DNA of 64,000 nt from Qipengyuania flava (GTDB taxonomy: Bacteria; Pseudomonadota; Alphaproteobacteria; Sphingomonadales; Sphingomonadaceae). This document shows, piece after piece, positions 46,731 to 56,220 of the stretch. A program made the position numbers and the translations under genes. The stretch is taken from NCBI RefSeq assembly GCF_019448255.1, contig NZ_CP080410.1, positions 1,984,001 through 2,048,000 of the forward strand. The letters are read 5' to 3'. Below the pieces are notes generated by a model, which was not told where the DNA came from, searched no databases, and saw nothing but the letters and a program-made list of their open reading frames with translations. Numbering within the stretch: position 1 is the stretch's first letter; each line of letters starts with the position of its first letter.

Positions 46731-47909
46731 GTGTCGAACGAACGTCCATTTGACGGCGAGCTCGCCGGCGTGACGTCGCGCGTTCCGGTCGACGACTACG
46801 AGATCGAGCGCGAAGCGGTCATCGCCATGCTCGAACGCGAGCGGCGCTCGCTTACCGCAAGCCTGGTCGCCCTCAGCCTGCTGGCCATTGGCGTTGCTAT
46901 GCTGCCCAACCCGGGGCTCATGGTGGTTCTTCTGGCCCTGCGAGTCGTATCCTTCCTGTTCACCCGCACCGCCGCGTCGCGGCTCGAGAAGAAGGTCCGC
47001 GCGCGCGATCCGCTGCGCCGATCACGCTGGATCCTGTTTGGCGCCATGCTGCTGACCGGCGTGACCCTGGCGCTGATGCTCTGGCCGCAGCCGCAGGCGG
47101 CGCCGCCTGTCGCGGTAGCCCTCATACAAATCGTCATTATCGTCGCGATCACCCTGATTTCGGTCACGCTGGCTGCGCTGCCCGCTTCGCGCGACGCCAT
47201 GCTCTTTGCCTTCTGGGGAACGGCCAGCGCGCTGATCCTCTTGCACCCTGCCGATATTGACCCGATGCTGATCGCCGTCATCACGCTGGGCGTAACCGGC
47301 GTCCGCATCTACAGCGCCAACACCGGCCAACACATGCGCTCCTCGGCCCGCATCCTGGTCGAGAACCGCGAACTGTCGGAAGACCTTGCGGATGCGCTGG
47401 CGCACGCCGAGTTCCTGAGCTGGCGCGATCCGCTGACCGGGCTGTTCAACCGCCGCATGCTCTTCGAGGAAACCCGCAAGGAACGCAGCGCGAGGGCGCG
47501 GCACCTGCTGACCATCGATCTTGATCGGTTCAAGGCAATCAACGACACATTCGGTCACGGCGTCGGCGACCATGTCCTCATCGCCGCTGCCGATGCGATA
47601 CGCGACTGGAGCGCATCGCTTGGCGATCCCGACGAGCATCCTGCCTTCCGGCTCGGCGGAGAGGAGTTCCTGGTTATCCTGCGCGGATTGGATGACACAG
47701 CGGCGCTCGACCAGGCAGAGCGCTTGCGGATGCAGATTTCCGCGCTGGAAGACCAGTTTACCGACCATCCGGGCATTGCGATTTCCGCCTCGATCGGCCT
47801 CTCGGCCTGGCGCTTTGGCGAAAGCCTCGACGATGCGCTCATGCGCGCCGACATCGCCTGCTACGAGGCCAAGAACACCGGTCGCAACAAGGTCCGCCGC
47901 GCGGCCTGA
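46731..47909 (+). CDS. membrane diguanylate cyclase (GGDEF)
   Basis: A 392-aa protein with five to six membrane helices (about 40-195), a short coiled linker (ENRELSEDLADALAHAEFL), and a GGDEF domain. The active-site motif is intact as GGEEF (309-313), with LTGLFNRRML and IDLDRFKAINDTFGH. It would make cyclic di-GMP. There is no RxxD inhibitory site five residues before the motif. The GTG at 46731 with AGGG upstream is the chosen start; the open frame reaches 46527. A paralogue lies at 49038. Confidence 0.9.
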   Translation: MSNERPFDGELAGVTSRVPVDDYEIEREAVIAMLERERRSLTASLVALSLLAIGVAMLPNPGLMVVLLALRVVSFLFTRTAASRLEKKVRARDPLRRSRWILFGAMLLTGVTLALMLWPQPQAAPPVAVALIQIVIIVAITLISVTLAALPASRDAMLFAFWGTASALILLHPADIDPMLIAVITLGVTGVRIYSANTGQHMRSSARILVENRELSEDLADALAHAEFLSWRDPLTGLFNRRMLFEETRKERSARARHLLTIDLDRFKAINDTFGHGVGDHVLIAAADAIRDWSASLGDPDEHPAFRLGGEEFLVILRGLDDTAALDQAERLRMQISALEDQFTDHPGIAISASIGLSAWRFGESLDDALMRADIACYEAKNTGRNKVRRAA

Positions 47910-48073
47910 ACGCCGGGGACGGGTCCGGCCCGGGCGTGGCTCGACCACGACGAAGCGCGGACCAAAAGCACGCTGCCAACCGTTCTCATAGCAAGACCAA
48001 CGCCCCCGCAGGGATCTGCCCGGCAGACCGCGGCGCGCAGCATGAGAACACACAGCAGAAAGGTGCCTTCCTC

Positions 48074-48967
48074 ATGGAATCGGACACCCCGACAAAACAA
48101 GAACCCGGCCGCCTGCCGCAAAGCAACGCTAAGCTGGAAGCGCTCCTTAAGGAGCTTGACCGCCCTCTTGACGACATCAACTGGTCGCATACGTCCTTGC
48201 GGCCGGAAAAAGGGAAGACTCCGAAGAATTTCGTCCAGCGCCTCAGGCGCGAACGTCAGCATCGCCGCGAACTGCGCCGCGCGCGCCGCGCCGCGGCCAA
48301 GGCTTTCGGCGTGCGTCCCCGGATGTCCACGCGCAAGCGCGCCACTTTGATGCTGGGCGCCGGCGCCCTGGGCGTTGCCGCCTTTACCGGTCCGCCCAAG
48401 CCGCGCTCGGCCACGATGCCAGGCTCGGTCGCAGCGGCCACCGTCAACCCGGGCGAGGAAATCCGTCAGCCGGCCGCGCTCTTGCGCGCCAGCGACGATT
48501 TCAAACAGGCGCTCCTAGAGGAGGAGGGCGTGCGCTTTTCCGTCTACCGCGACGTGGCTGGCTATCCCACCGTGGGCGTGGGCCATCTGGTCGAGCCGGG
48601 CGACAATTTACGCGTTGGTGATCGCATTAGCGAAGAACGGGTATTGCAGTTCCTCGACGCCGACCTGGTAGAAGCCGAAGAGGGCGTACGGCAACTGGTG
48701 GGCGACCTGCCCCTCTACCAGCACGAATTCGACGCGCTGGTCGACCTCGTTTTCAACGTCGGGATCGGCAACGTGTCGCCTTCCGAAAGCCCGCGCCTCA
48801 ACGCTGCCATCGATGCTGGCGACTACGAGGCGATTGCGAGCGAACTGGACTACACCCACGCCGCCGGACGTGTCGCGCGCGGCCTGCAGTACCGCAGCGA
48901 ACGCCGAGCGCAGATCTTCATGGACGCCATGTATGAAGACCCACGCGACCTGAGCGCGAACGCATAG
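48074..48967 (+). CDS. GH24 phage-type lysozyme, membrane-anchored
   Basis: A 297-aa protein with a long, very basic cytoplasmic N-terminus (RLRRERQHRRELRRARRAAAKAF) and one membrane segment (LMLGAGALGVAAF, about 95-108). The C-terminal lysozyme domain has the T4-type catalytic pattern EEEGVRFSVYRDVAGYPTVGVGH and a second half NVGIGN...RLNAAI. It cleaves peptidoglycan. No phage genes are nearby, so a cellular cell-wall role is likely. It is flanked by two GGDEF paralogues on the same strand. Confidence 0.85.
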   Translation: MESDTPTKQEPGRLPQSNAKLEALLKELDRPLDDINWSHTSLRPEKGKTPKNFVQRLRRERQHRRELRRARRAAAKAFGVRPRMSTRKRATLMLGAGALGVAAFTGPPKPRSATMPGSVAAATVNPGEEIRQPAALLRASDDFKQALLEEEGVRFSVYRDVAGYPTVGVGHLVEPGDNLRVGDRISEERVLQFLDADLVEAEEGVRQLVGDLPLYQHEFDALVDLVFNVGIGNVSPSESPRLNAAIDAGDYEAIASELDYTHAAGRVARGLQYRSERRAQIFMDAMYEDPRDLSANA

Positions 48968-49037
48968 GGCCCAAACCCGCCGATACCCTTGCGTTTCGGC
49001 GGAATTTCAGCGAAACGCGGCCAAAGGGGAAATACCG

Positions 49038-50195
49038 CTGACGGTCGCACGAACTCCACATTCGCAGGATGAAAGAGACCGCGAGCGCCTGCTCGTCCTG
49101 GTCCGATCGACTGCGGAGATCGAGCGCAGGACGCTGATCGCGAACATCCTCGGCACGTTGCTGATCGTTGGCTTTGCACAATGGCTGCCGAACGCTGCCG
49201 ACTTCTACCTGCCCATGCTGCTGCGCTTCATTGCGCTTTTCGGCACTGCAATGCTCTACGAGACGATCCGGCGCAGGCTTGCGGAGAACGCAAGCGTGCT
49301 TGTGCCCCTGCGGCTCGCTGTTGCCATCGCGGCGTTTGCCGGGGCGAGCTGGGCATCGCTGGTGATACCGGTATTCCTTGAACCCGCGCTCCATCCCGCA
49401 TCCTACATCGTGACTGCCGGGGTGTTCATTTCGGTCGCCCTGGTGATCACGAGCACCGCGGCGATCAAGCGCATTTCAGTGCCCTTCGCCCTCGGCTTTC
49501 TCGGGACATTCCTTTCCGCTCTCTTTTTTACCACGCTGGAAATGGCGCTCTGGTTGGGTATCGGTCTCACATTCGTCATGGGTGCGATCGGGGTATTCGC
49601 CATCGGCGCCGCGCGTCAGCGGCGTGAAGCGGCCGACTTGCTGATCGAGAACCAGTTGCTGACCGAAGACCTTGAGGAAGCGCTCGCAAACGCCGAGTTC
49701 CTCGCCGTACGCGATCCTCTGACCGGGCTCTACAACCGCCGGGCCCTGTTCGAGGACAGGCTCTATGAAGGCGCCCCGGGTGATCGCCATCATGTGATGA
49801 TCGTCGATCTCGACAACTTCAAGCAGGTCAACGACCGGTACGGCCACGATATGGGAGACAAGGTTCTCATCAGAGTAGCCGATGTATTTCGGGAGGTCCT
49901 CCGGGACCTTCCTGGTGAAGCCCACTTCGCGGCCCGGCTCGGCGGTGAGGAATTCGCTGTGTTCCTTGGGATGGACAACGATGCTGCCGCCGACCGGACG
50001 GCCGCCGCCTTGAAGGGCAGGATTGCCGACGCAGCGGCCGGCCTTGGTCTATCGGATGGCCTCGCCACCGCCTCGATCGGTCTCACGCATATGAACCGCG
50101 GGGAAGGAATCGGCGATGCTCTCCAGCGGGCCGACAACGCCTTGTATGGAGCGAAGCAAGGCGGCCGGAACCGGGTGCGCCGCGAGACCGCGTAA
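49038..50195 (+). CDS. membrane diguanylate cyclase (GGDEF), proposed CTG start
   Basis: A paralogue of the 46731 gene: about five membrane helices, the same linker (ENQLLTEDLEEALANAEFLAVRDPLTGLYNRR), and an intact GGEEF (302-306). No in-frame ATG or GTG precedes the first membrane helix. The frame continues upstream through TVARTPHSQDERDRERLLVLVRS, resembling the paralogue's N-terminus, to a CTG at 49038 placed 8 bases after AGGGG. The conventional alternative is TTG at 49158, which would cut into the first helix and lacks this N-terminus. Confidence 0.85.
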   Translation: MTVARTPHSQDERDRERLLVLVRSTAEIERRTLIANILGTLLIVGFAQWLPNAADFYLPMLLRFIALFGTAMLYETIRRRLAENASVLVPLRLAVAIAAFAGASWASLVIPVFLEPALHPASYIVTAGVFISVALVITSTAAIKRISVPFALGFLGTFLSALFFTTLEMALWLGIGLTFVMGAIGVFAIGAARQRREAADLLIENQLLTEDLEEALANAEFLAVRDPLTGLYNRRALFEDRLYEGAPGDRHHVMIVDLDNFKQVNDRYGHDMGDKVLIRVADVFREVLRDLPGEAHFAARLGGEEFAVFLGMDNDAAADRTAAALKGRIADAAAGLGLSDGLATASIGLTHMNRGEGIGDALQRADNALYGAKQGGRNRVRRETA

Positions 50196-50212
50196 CAGGT
50201 GAACCTGACTGC

Positions 50213-50749
50213 ATGACCCATCGTCTGTTCGTCGGCATCCGTCCGCCAGAAACTATCCGCGACGCTCTGCTCGACCTGATGGAGGGTGTCGACCATGCGC
50301 GCTGGCAAGACGACGACCAGCTCCACCTTACCCTGCGCTACATTGGCGAGGTCGACACTCACCAGGGCGACGAGCTGGCCGAGCGCCTGCGTCTCACCGA
50401 CACCGATCCTTTCGAGCTGACCGTCGCGGGCACCGGCGTGTTCGAGAAGAAAGGGCACGCGCACACGCTGTGGGTCGGGATCGAGCCGAACAAGGAACTC
50501 GTCGCCCTTCAGCGCCGCATCGAGCGCGCCTGTGTAACGTTCGGCCTCGAGCCGGAGCACCGCAAGTACCACCCGCACATCACGCTCGCACGGCTGAACC
50601 GTTCGGTGGGACCGATTGCGCCGTTCCTAGCGCGCACCGCGTCTTTCAGGCTCCCGCCATTCCCGGTCGAAGCCTACCTGCTCTATGAAAGCACGCTGCG
50701 ACCCGAAGGCTCACTATACGAACCCGTGGTGCGCTACGCACTCGCCTGA
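50213..50749 (+). CDS. thpR: RNA 2',3'-cyclic phosphodiesterase
   Basis: A 178-aa 2H phosphoesterase with both catalytic HxTx motifs: HLTLRYIG (about 43-50) and HITLARLN (about 123-130). The opening RLFVGIRPPETIRDAL is typical of ThpR/LigT. It hydrolyses 2',3'-cyclic phosphate RNA ends. It begins 17 bp after the diguanylate cyclase gene and may be cotranscribed with it. Confidence 0.93.
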   Translation: MTHRLFVGIRPPETIRDALLDLMEGVDHARWQDDDQLHLTLRYIGEVDTHQGDELAERLRLTDTDPFELTVAGTGVFEKKGHAHTLWVGIEPNKELVALQRRIERACVTFGLEPEHRKYHPHITLARLNRSVGPIAPFLARTASFRLPPFPVEAYLLYESTLRPEGSLYEPVVRYALA

Positions 50750-50793
50750 TCCGAAGCGCTTGACCTTCAAGACGGATTGGCCAAACTCGCCCC

Positions 50794-51573
50794 ATGACCG
50801 CCCGCAGCCTGCCCTTTCGCATCGCCCTGGGCCTGCTTGCTGTCGCTGCCGCGCTCTATTTCGTGCTTTTCGCCATCGTCCAGTCCTCGCCCCTTGCAAC
50901 GGCGCTGACCGCGACGCTGGCCAATGTGCTGACGTTGGCGCTGCTCGGATTGGGCGTGCGCTGGCTGGTCCGACTGCTTGGCACGCGGCTTTCCCCTCTC
51001 GCGCTGCTCGCTCTGCATGGCGGCGGCGCCTTCGTGTTCGCGCTGCTATGGTTCTGGCTTCTCATGGTAGCGCTCGGCGTGCTGGGAGGGGACAACGCCG
51101 TCACCTTCTCGGTCAGCCCCTTCACCGGTGCAGCGGCCGCCTGGCAGCTCAAGCAAGGCTTTGCCTATTATGCCGTCTTCGCCGTGCTCGCGCATTGGGA
51201 GCTGGCCCTGCCAACGCTGCGCGCACGGGAGGTGACCTCGGCCGAAGCCAGCCCCGCCCGGCAATTCGTGAAGGACGGTGACGAGACCGTCCCCCTCGAT
51301 CCGCAGCGGGTGTTCTATTTCTCCGGCGCAGGCGACTATGCCGAGATGCATGCGTTGGGTGGTTCGCGCTTGCTTCGCACTTCACTTTCCGAGCTGGAGG
51401 AGACCCTGGGGGATCGGTTCATGCGGGTCCACCGCTCGCTGCTCGTCAATCTCGACAAGGTGGAACGGATGGAACCGGCTGGCAGCGGCCGGCTGGCCCT
51501 GCACATGGCCAATGGCGATACGGTCACCGCCTCGCGCACCGGATCGAAAGCAATCCGCACCCGCACGCTCTAG
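50794..51573 (+). CDS. membrane-anchored LytTR transcription regulator
   Basis: A 259-aa protein with four hydrophobic helices (about 8-140) followed by a LytTR DNA-binding domain (about 165-255): RVFYFSGAGDYAEMHALGG, FMRVHRSLLVNLDKVERME and the terminal ANGDTVTASRTGSKAIR. There is no receiver domain, so it probably senses a membrane or small-molecule signal directly. Its targets are unknown. Confidence 0.9.
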   Translation: MTARSLPFRIALGLLAVAAALYFVLFAIVQSSPLATALTATLANVLTLALLGLGVRWLVRLLGTRLSPLALLALHGGGAFVFALLWFWLLMVALGVLGGDNAVTFSVSPFTGAAAAWQLKQGFAYYAVFAVLAHWELALPTLRAREVTSAEASPARQFVKDGDETVPLDPQRVFYFSGAGDYAEMHALGGSRLLRTSLSELEETLGDRFMRVHRSLLVNLDKVERMEPAGSGRLALHMANGDTVTASRTGSKAIRTRTL

Positions 51574-51672
51574 CGACCGTTCACCGACAGGCGCGACCGT
51601 TCACCGACGCGCGGTCGCATTCCGCGGAAAATCGCGCCGCTAGCTGGTGTCGCGCACTCATACCTCCCGGCC

Positions 51673-53079
51673 ATGAAGAACCCCGTCCACCGGCTCGCCG
51701 CCGCCTTCGCCCTCCTCGCACTGCCCATGCAGGCTACTGCTTCCCACGCGCGCACGGTCATCGCCAACACGACCGTGATCCCGATCAGCAGTGAGGGTGC
51801 CCTTCCCGGACACGACATCGTCATCGAGGACGGTCGCATCACGGCGGTGGTCCCGCACGACCGGGCCCGCCCCCTTGAGGGCGACACGGTCTACGACGGC
51901 ACGGACCTGTTCGCTATCCCGGGCCTCTGGGATGGCCACACGCACATCGCCTCGCGCGATGGCCCCAACCGCGATGGCGAAGAAGCGTCCGTCCATCTCG
52001 AAGGCCCCGAAGCCCGCGATACACTGACCCGCCGCCTCGACGCTTATCTCGCTTGGGGCGTCACTTCCGTGCGCGATACCGGCATGCGGCTCGACCTCGT
52101 GCCTGTTGTGCGCGCGATCGAGGGCGAACGGCCCACCCCGCGCGTCGCGCTTTCCGGCCCACTACTCGAAGGTCCGCGTCACCAGTGGAGCAAGGACGTC
52201 GAGCTTAATCTCGAAGGCCCCGAAGACGCAGAACCGGCGGTCGCAAGGCTTTCGGGCGCAGGTGTCGATTTCCTCAAGGTCTACGGCGGACTCAACCCGG
52301 AAACGCTTGCCGCCGTGAAGACCGCCGCCGACGCGCGCGGCCTTGCGCTGGCAGGGCACATCCCCTTCACCGTCACCACGCGCGAGGCTGTACGCGGCGG
52401 GCTCACCGACATCGAGCACACCTATGTGAACCTCATCAAGGATTGCACAGAAGCGGGCAATGGCGCCTTCGGCTCTGTGCTCGGCGCGTGGATGCGCGAA
52501 GGCTATACGGGCCGCTATACGCGGTTTCTCGAACTCTACGACGGGCATGACCGCGCCCAGTGCGATGCTCTGTTCGCCGAGCTGGGAGAGCGCGGAACCT
52601 TCGTGACCATCACGCCGCAGCTCGACTTGCCGCTGCGACTGGTGATGGACGAAGAGGCCCTCGCCGCACTCTCGCCTGCCGCGCGCGGCGGCTGCCGCAA
52701 CACGCTGGAGGCGCAGGAGAGTGTCGCTCCCGAACTGGAAGCGCGCATGATGGCCGCCCTACGCGATCATTACGCGCGACTCGCCGGCGCCGGCGTGACG
52801 CTGGTTGCCGGGAGCGATGCACCGACCGATTGCCAAGGCTTTGGCCGGGCGCTGCACAAGGTGCTCGAACTGCATGTTGCGCTAGGCCTCAGCGAGCAGG
52901 ACGCGCTCGCCTCGGCAACCCTGAACGCGGCCCGCCTCGTCGGGGTAGCGGACGCCGGATACCTTGCCGAAGGAGCGCAGGCGGACATGGTCCTGCTGAC
53001 CGCCAATCCGCTGGAGGATATCACCGCAACCCGCGCAATCGCGGCTGTCATGCGCCAGGGCGCATTTATCACGCGGTGA
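51673..53079 (+). CDS. exported metal-dependent amidohydrolase
   Basis: A 468-aa amidohydrolase-family protein with a signal peptide (AAAFALLALPMQATASHA). Metal-binding motifs are WDGHTHIAS near residue 93, a catalytic-type Lys in FLKVYGG, His in LAGHIPF and IEHTYVN, and Asp in LVAGSDAPTDC. It resembles imidazolonepropionase-like or prolidase-like periplasmic hydrolases; the substrate is not determined. The secreted M3 peptidase is the next gene downstream, 180 bp away. Confidence 0.9.
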   Translation: MKNPVHRLAAAFALLALPMQATASHARTVIANTTVIPISSEGALPGHDIVIEDGRITAVVPHDRARPLEGDTVYDGTDLFAIPGLWDGHTHIASRDGPNRDGEEASVHLEGPEARDTLTRRLDAYLAWGVTSVRDTGMRLDLVPVVRAIEGERPTPRVALSGPLLEGPRHQWSKDVELNLEGPEDAEPAVARLSGAGVDFLKVYGGLNPETLAAVKTAADARGLALAGHIPFTVTTREAVRGGLTDIEHTYVNLIKDCTEAGNGAFGSVLGAWMREGYTGRYTRFLELYDGHDRAQCDALFAELGERGTFVTITPQLDLPLRLVMDEEALAALSPAARGGCRNTLEAQESVAPELEARMMAALRDHYARLAGAGVTLVAGSDAPTDCQGFGRALHKVLELHVALGLSEQDALASATLNAARLVGVADAGYLAEGAQADMVLLTANPLEDITATRAIAAVMRQGAFITR

Positions 53080-53259
53080 GCCCGCAAACCCGCAGGAACC
53101 GGCGGCAAGGCCCGCGCGTTCGACCAATGTAGCAAAACCGCCGACCGGCGACGTGCGCGCGCTTGCGCGCGTGCTTGATCGCCCTCTATCGGGTTTTGCA
53201 TTGTCGCATTACCCGCGCCCGGCGTCCGCCCGGCGCGTCCATCCTTTGAGGGGAACACC

Positions 53260-55491
53260 ATGAAGGCCCGCATTCTGGCTACCACTGCCGTAGCCGCCCT
53301 TTCCATCGCCGCAGCAACGGGAACACCCGCCATGGCGCAAGACAGCTCTTCCGAGCAGTCGGCCTCCTGGGCCGCTGCCTATTTCGCCAACGACAGCACG
53401 CTGCCGTTCCACGCGCCGGCGTTCGACAAGATTTCGGAAGACGCCTACCTGCCCGCCTTCGAGACGAGCATGGCGATCCACATGGGCGAGATCGAGGCGA
53501 TCAAGAACAATCCCGAAGCGCCCACCTTCGAAAACACCATCGTCGCGCTGGAAACTTCCGGCGACATGCTGACCCGCGTGGCGCGCGTGTTCTTCGCGCT
53601 GACCGGTTCGAACACGACCGACACGCTCGATGCCATCAACACTGAAATCAGCCCTAAGCTGACCGCGCACGGCGATGCCATCACCCTCGACCCGGTGCTC
53701 TTCGCGCGCGTCAAGGCGGTCTACGACGCCCGCGAGACGCTCGGCCTTGAAGGCGAAGACCTGACGCTGCTCGAAAACACCTATGACGGCATGGTCCAGG
53801 CCGGCGCGCTGCTGACCGATGCCGAGCGCGAGCAGGTGAAGGAGATCAACTCCAAGCTGTCCACGCTGACCACCGAATTCGGCCAGGCCGCCCGTTCGGC
53901 AATGAGCGACAACCCGGTTTTCTTCGACAGCCGCGACGACCTTGCCGGCCTGTCGGACGCCGACATCCAGTCGGCCGCAGACCTCGCAGCCGAAAACGGC
54001 CAGCCGGGCAAGTTCGCCATCGCGCTGCAGAACACCACCCAGCAGCCGCTCCTTCCGACCATGGAAAACCGCGCGGCTCGCGAAAAGCTGTTCAAGGCCA
54101 GCTACCACCGTGCCGATGGCCAGATGGATGTCGACACGCGCATGCTGATCGCGCAGATCGCCACGCTGCGCGCCGAAAAGGCCGCGCTGTTCGGCAAGCC
54201 CGATTGGGCGACCTACGCCATGTGGAACCGCATGGCCGAAAAGCCCAAGACCGCGCTCGACTTCATGGAACAGATGGTCCCGGCCCTCGCTGCAACGCAG
54301 CGCCGCGAGGCTGAAATGCTGAACGAAGCGATTGCTGCCGATGGCGGCGATTACGAGGTCAAGCCGTGGGACTGGTACCGCTACGCCAACAAGATCAAGG
54401 CCGAGCGCTACGATCTCGATGAAGACGCGGTGATGGAATATTTCGTGCTCGACAAGGTGCTCGAGGACGGCGTGTTCTTCATGGCCGAGAAGCTCTACGG
54501 CCTCACCTTCCAGCGTCGCACCGACCTGCCGGTCTACCACCCCGATGTATGGACCTACACCGTCTTTGACCGTGACGGGTCGGAGCTTGGCCTGTTCTAC
54601 TTCGACCCGTTCCAGCGCGCATCGAAGCGCGGCGGTGCGTGGATGAGCAACTTCGTCTCGCAGAGCCACCTCTCGGGCAACAAGCCGGTCATCTACAACG
54701 TCCTCAACATCCCGAAGGCGCCCGAAGGCGAAACGCAGCTGGTCAGCTTCGACTGGGTGAACACCACCTTCCACGAATTCGGCCACGCGCTGCACGGCTT
54801 CTTCGCCGACCAGAAGTTCGAAAGCCTTTCGGGCACGGCCACGGCGCGCGACTTCGTCGAATACCCGAGCCAGGTCCACGAGATGTGGGCCACCTGGCCG
54901 AGCGTGCTGTCGAACTATGCCAAGCACTACGAAACGGGCGAAACCATCCCCGACGAGATGATCGCCAAGATCGAGGAAGCGGCCAAGTTCAATCAGGGCT
55001 ACGATTTCGGTGAAGTCGTTGAAGCCGCGCTGCTCGATATGAAGTGGAGCGCGCTGTCGCCCGAAGAAGCGGCTGCGATCGACATGCCGGAGAAGGTCGA
55101 CGCCTTCGAACGCAAGGCGCTGGAAGAGCTCGGTCTCGAGATCGGCCTCGTCCCGCCGCGCTACCGCAGCACTTACTTCAACCACATCTTCAGCTCGCCC
55201 TCGGGCTACTCGGCCGGCTACTACAGCTACCTGTGGACCGAGATGCTGGACCGTGACAGCCGCAAGTGGTTCATCGAAAACGGCGGCATGACCCGCGAAA
55301 ACGGCGATCACTACCGCGCCACCGTGCTCAGCCGCGGCGGCACGATGGACTATTTCGACATGTTCGAAAACTTCGCCGGCCGGGCGCCCGATGTGGGCCC
55401 GATGCTAGCCGCGCGCGGCCTCACCTCGGGTGAGGAAGCGGTCGACAGCGAAGTGTCCGACGGCGCTCTGCCCGCCGACAAGGTGGACTGA
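53260..55491 (+). CDS. M3 family metallopeptidase (Dcp-like peptidyl-dipeptidase)
   Basis: A 743-aa zinc peptidase with a signal peptide (AALSIAAATGTPAMAQ), so probably periplasmic. The zinc site is HEFGH at 505-509 (TTFHEFGHALHGFF), with the downstream Glu helix (EYPSQVHEMWA) and the C-terminal GYSAGYYSYLWTEML typical of Dcp/oligopeptidase A. It would release dipeptides from oligopeptide C-termini. Its stop abuts the convergent ABC ATPase stop. Confidence 0.95.
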   Translation: MKARILATTAVAALSIAAATGTPAMAQDSSSEQSASWAAAYFANDSTLPFHAPAFDKISEDAYLPAFETSMAIHMGEIEAIKNNPEAPTFENTIVALETSGDMLTRVARVFFALTGSNTTDTLDAINTEISPKLTAHGDAITLDPVLFARVKAVYDARETLGLEGEDLTLLENTYDGMVQAGALLTDAEREQVKEINSKLSTLTTEFGQAARSAMSDNPVFFDSRDDLAGLSDADIQSAADLAAENGQPGKFAIALQNTTQQPLLPTMENRAAREKLFKASYHRADGQMDVDTRMLIAQIATLRAEKAALFGKPDWATYAMWNRMAEKPKTALDFMEQMVPALAATQRREAEMLNEAIAADGGDYEVKPWDWYRYANKIKAERYDLDEDAVMEYFVLDKVLEDGVFFMAEKLYGLTFQRRTDLPVYHPDVWTYTVFDRDGSELGLFYFDPFQRASKRGGAWMSNFVSQSHLSGNKPVIYNVLNIPKAPEGETQLVSFDWVNTTFHEFGHALHGFFADQKFESLSGTATARDFVEYPSQVHEMWATWPSVLSNYAKHYETGETIPDEMIAKIEEAAKFNQGYDFGEVVEAALLDMKWSALSPEEAAAIDMPEKVDAFERKALEELGLEIGLVPPRYRSTYFNHIFSSPSGYSAGYYSYLWTEMLDRDSRKWFIENGGMTRENGDHYRATVLSRGGTMDYFDMFENFAGRAPDVGPMLAARGLTSGEEAVDSEVSDGALPADKVD

Positions 55492-55506
55492 TCAGCCGCT
55501 GATCAG
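55488..55506. terminator. hairpin spanning abutting convergent stop codons
   Basis: CTGATCAG-CCG-CTGATCAG: two copies of a self-palindromic octamer form a perfect 8-bp stem with a 3-base loop. Both stop codons (TGATCA) lie in the left arm. There is no T run, so terminator activity is uncertain. Confidence 0.4.
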
Positions 55507-56220
55507 GGCCCGGTGGCCCGGCTCGCCGATCCACCGGACCGGAACTTTCCAGACGCGCTCGATCACCCGGTGGTCGAGCGCGTCTTCGCATGCGCCGTCG
55601 GCGGCCACGCGGCCCTCTTCGAGTACGATGACGCGGTCGGCATGGTTCATGGCGTGGGCGAGATCGTGGAGGACAAGGACCACGCCAGCCCCTGCTTCGG
55701 CCGCGCGGCGCAGGTGGCGCAGGAGTGCAAGCTGGTGGCCGATATCGAGCGCGGCGAGCGGTTCATCGGCGAGGATCCATTCGGGCTCGCCGGCCAGCAC
55801 GCGGGCCAGCAGCACCCGCGCAGTCTCGCCGCCAGAGAGCGACTGCGCGCGGCGGCCCGCGAGGTGCGCAATGTCGAGCGCTTCGAGCGCCGCTTCGACC
55901 GGCTCAGCCCGCCGGTCGCCATGCGGCATGCGGCCCAGCTCGACGAGGCTCCGGACGGGCACATCCCAGGCAATTTCATGCGCTTGCGGGAGATAGCCGA
56001 GACGCTTTGCACGCTCTTTCGGCTCCAGCGCGGCCAGCGCCTCGCCCGTGAGCAAAACCGATCCCGAAGCGGGAGGCAGCAGGCCGGCCAGCGCTTCGAG
56101 CAGCGTCGACTTGCCCGCCCCGTTGGGGCCGCAGATGGCGGTGATCCGGCCCGGCTCAAGCGACAGTGAGACGCCCGAGAGGCGCTCAGCGACCGTCAGT
56201 CTGTCGGTCGAAAGGGTCAT
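55492..56220 (-). CDS. btuD: cobalamin ABC transporter ATP-binding protein
   Basis: A 242-aa ABC ATPase. Walker A is GPNGAGKSTLLEAL (about 33-46), the signature LSGGETARVLLARVL, and Walker B ILADEPLAALD. By itself the protein could serve haem or siderophore uptake. It overlaps the permease gene by four bases in an operon headed by a cobalamin riboswitch, so vitamin B12 is the expected substrate. Confidence 0.9.
   Translation of the reverse strand: MTLSTDRLTVAERLSGVSLSLEPGRITAICGPNGAGKSTLLEALAGLLPPASGSVLLTGEALAALEPKERAKRLGYLPQAHEIAWDVPVRSLVELGRMPHGDRRAEPVEAALEALDIAHLAGRRAQSLSGGETARVLLARVLAGEPEWILADEPLAALDIGHQLALLRHLRRAAEAGAGVVLVLHDLAHAMNHADRVIVLEEGRVAADGACEDALDHRVIERVWKVPVRWIGEPGHRALISG

Noticed and set aside
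48074-48967. Prophage remnant because of the phage-type lysozyme
   Set aside because: No holin, structural or integrase genes nearby; the lysozyme has a bacterial-type membrane anchor and normal composition.
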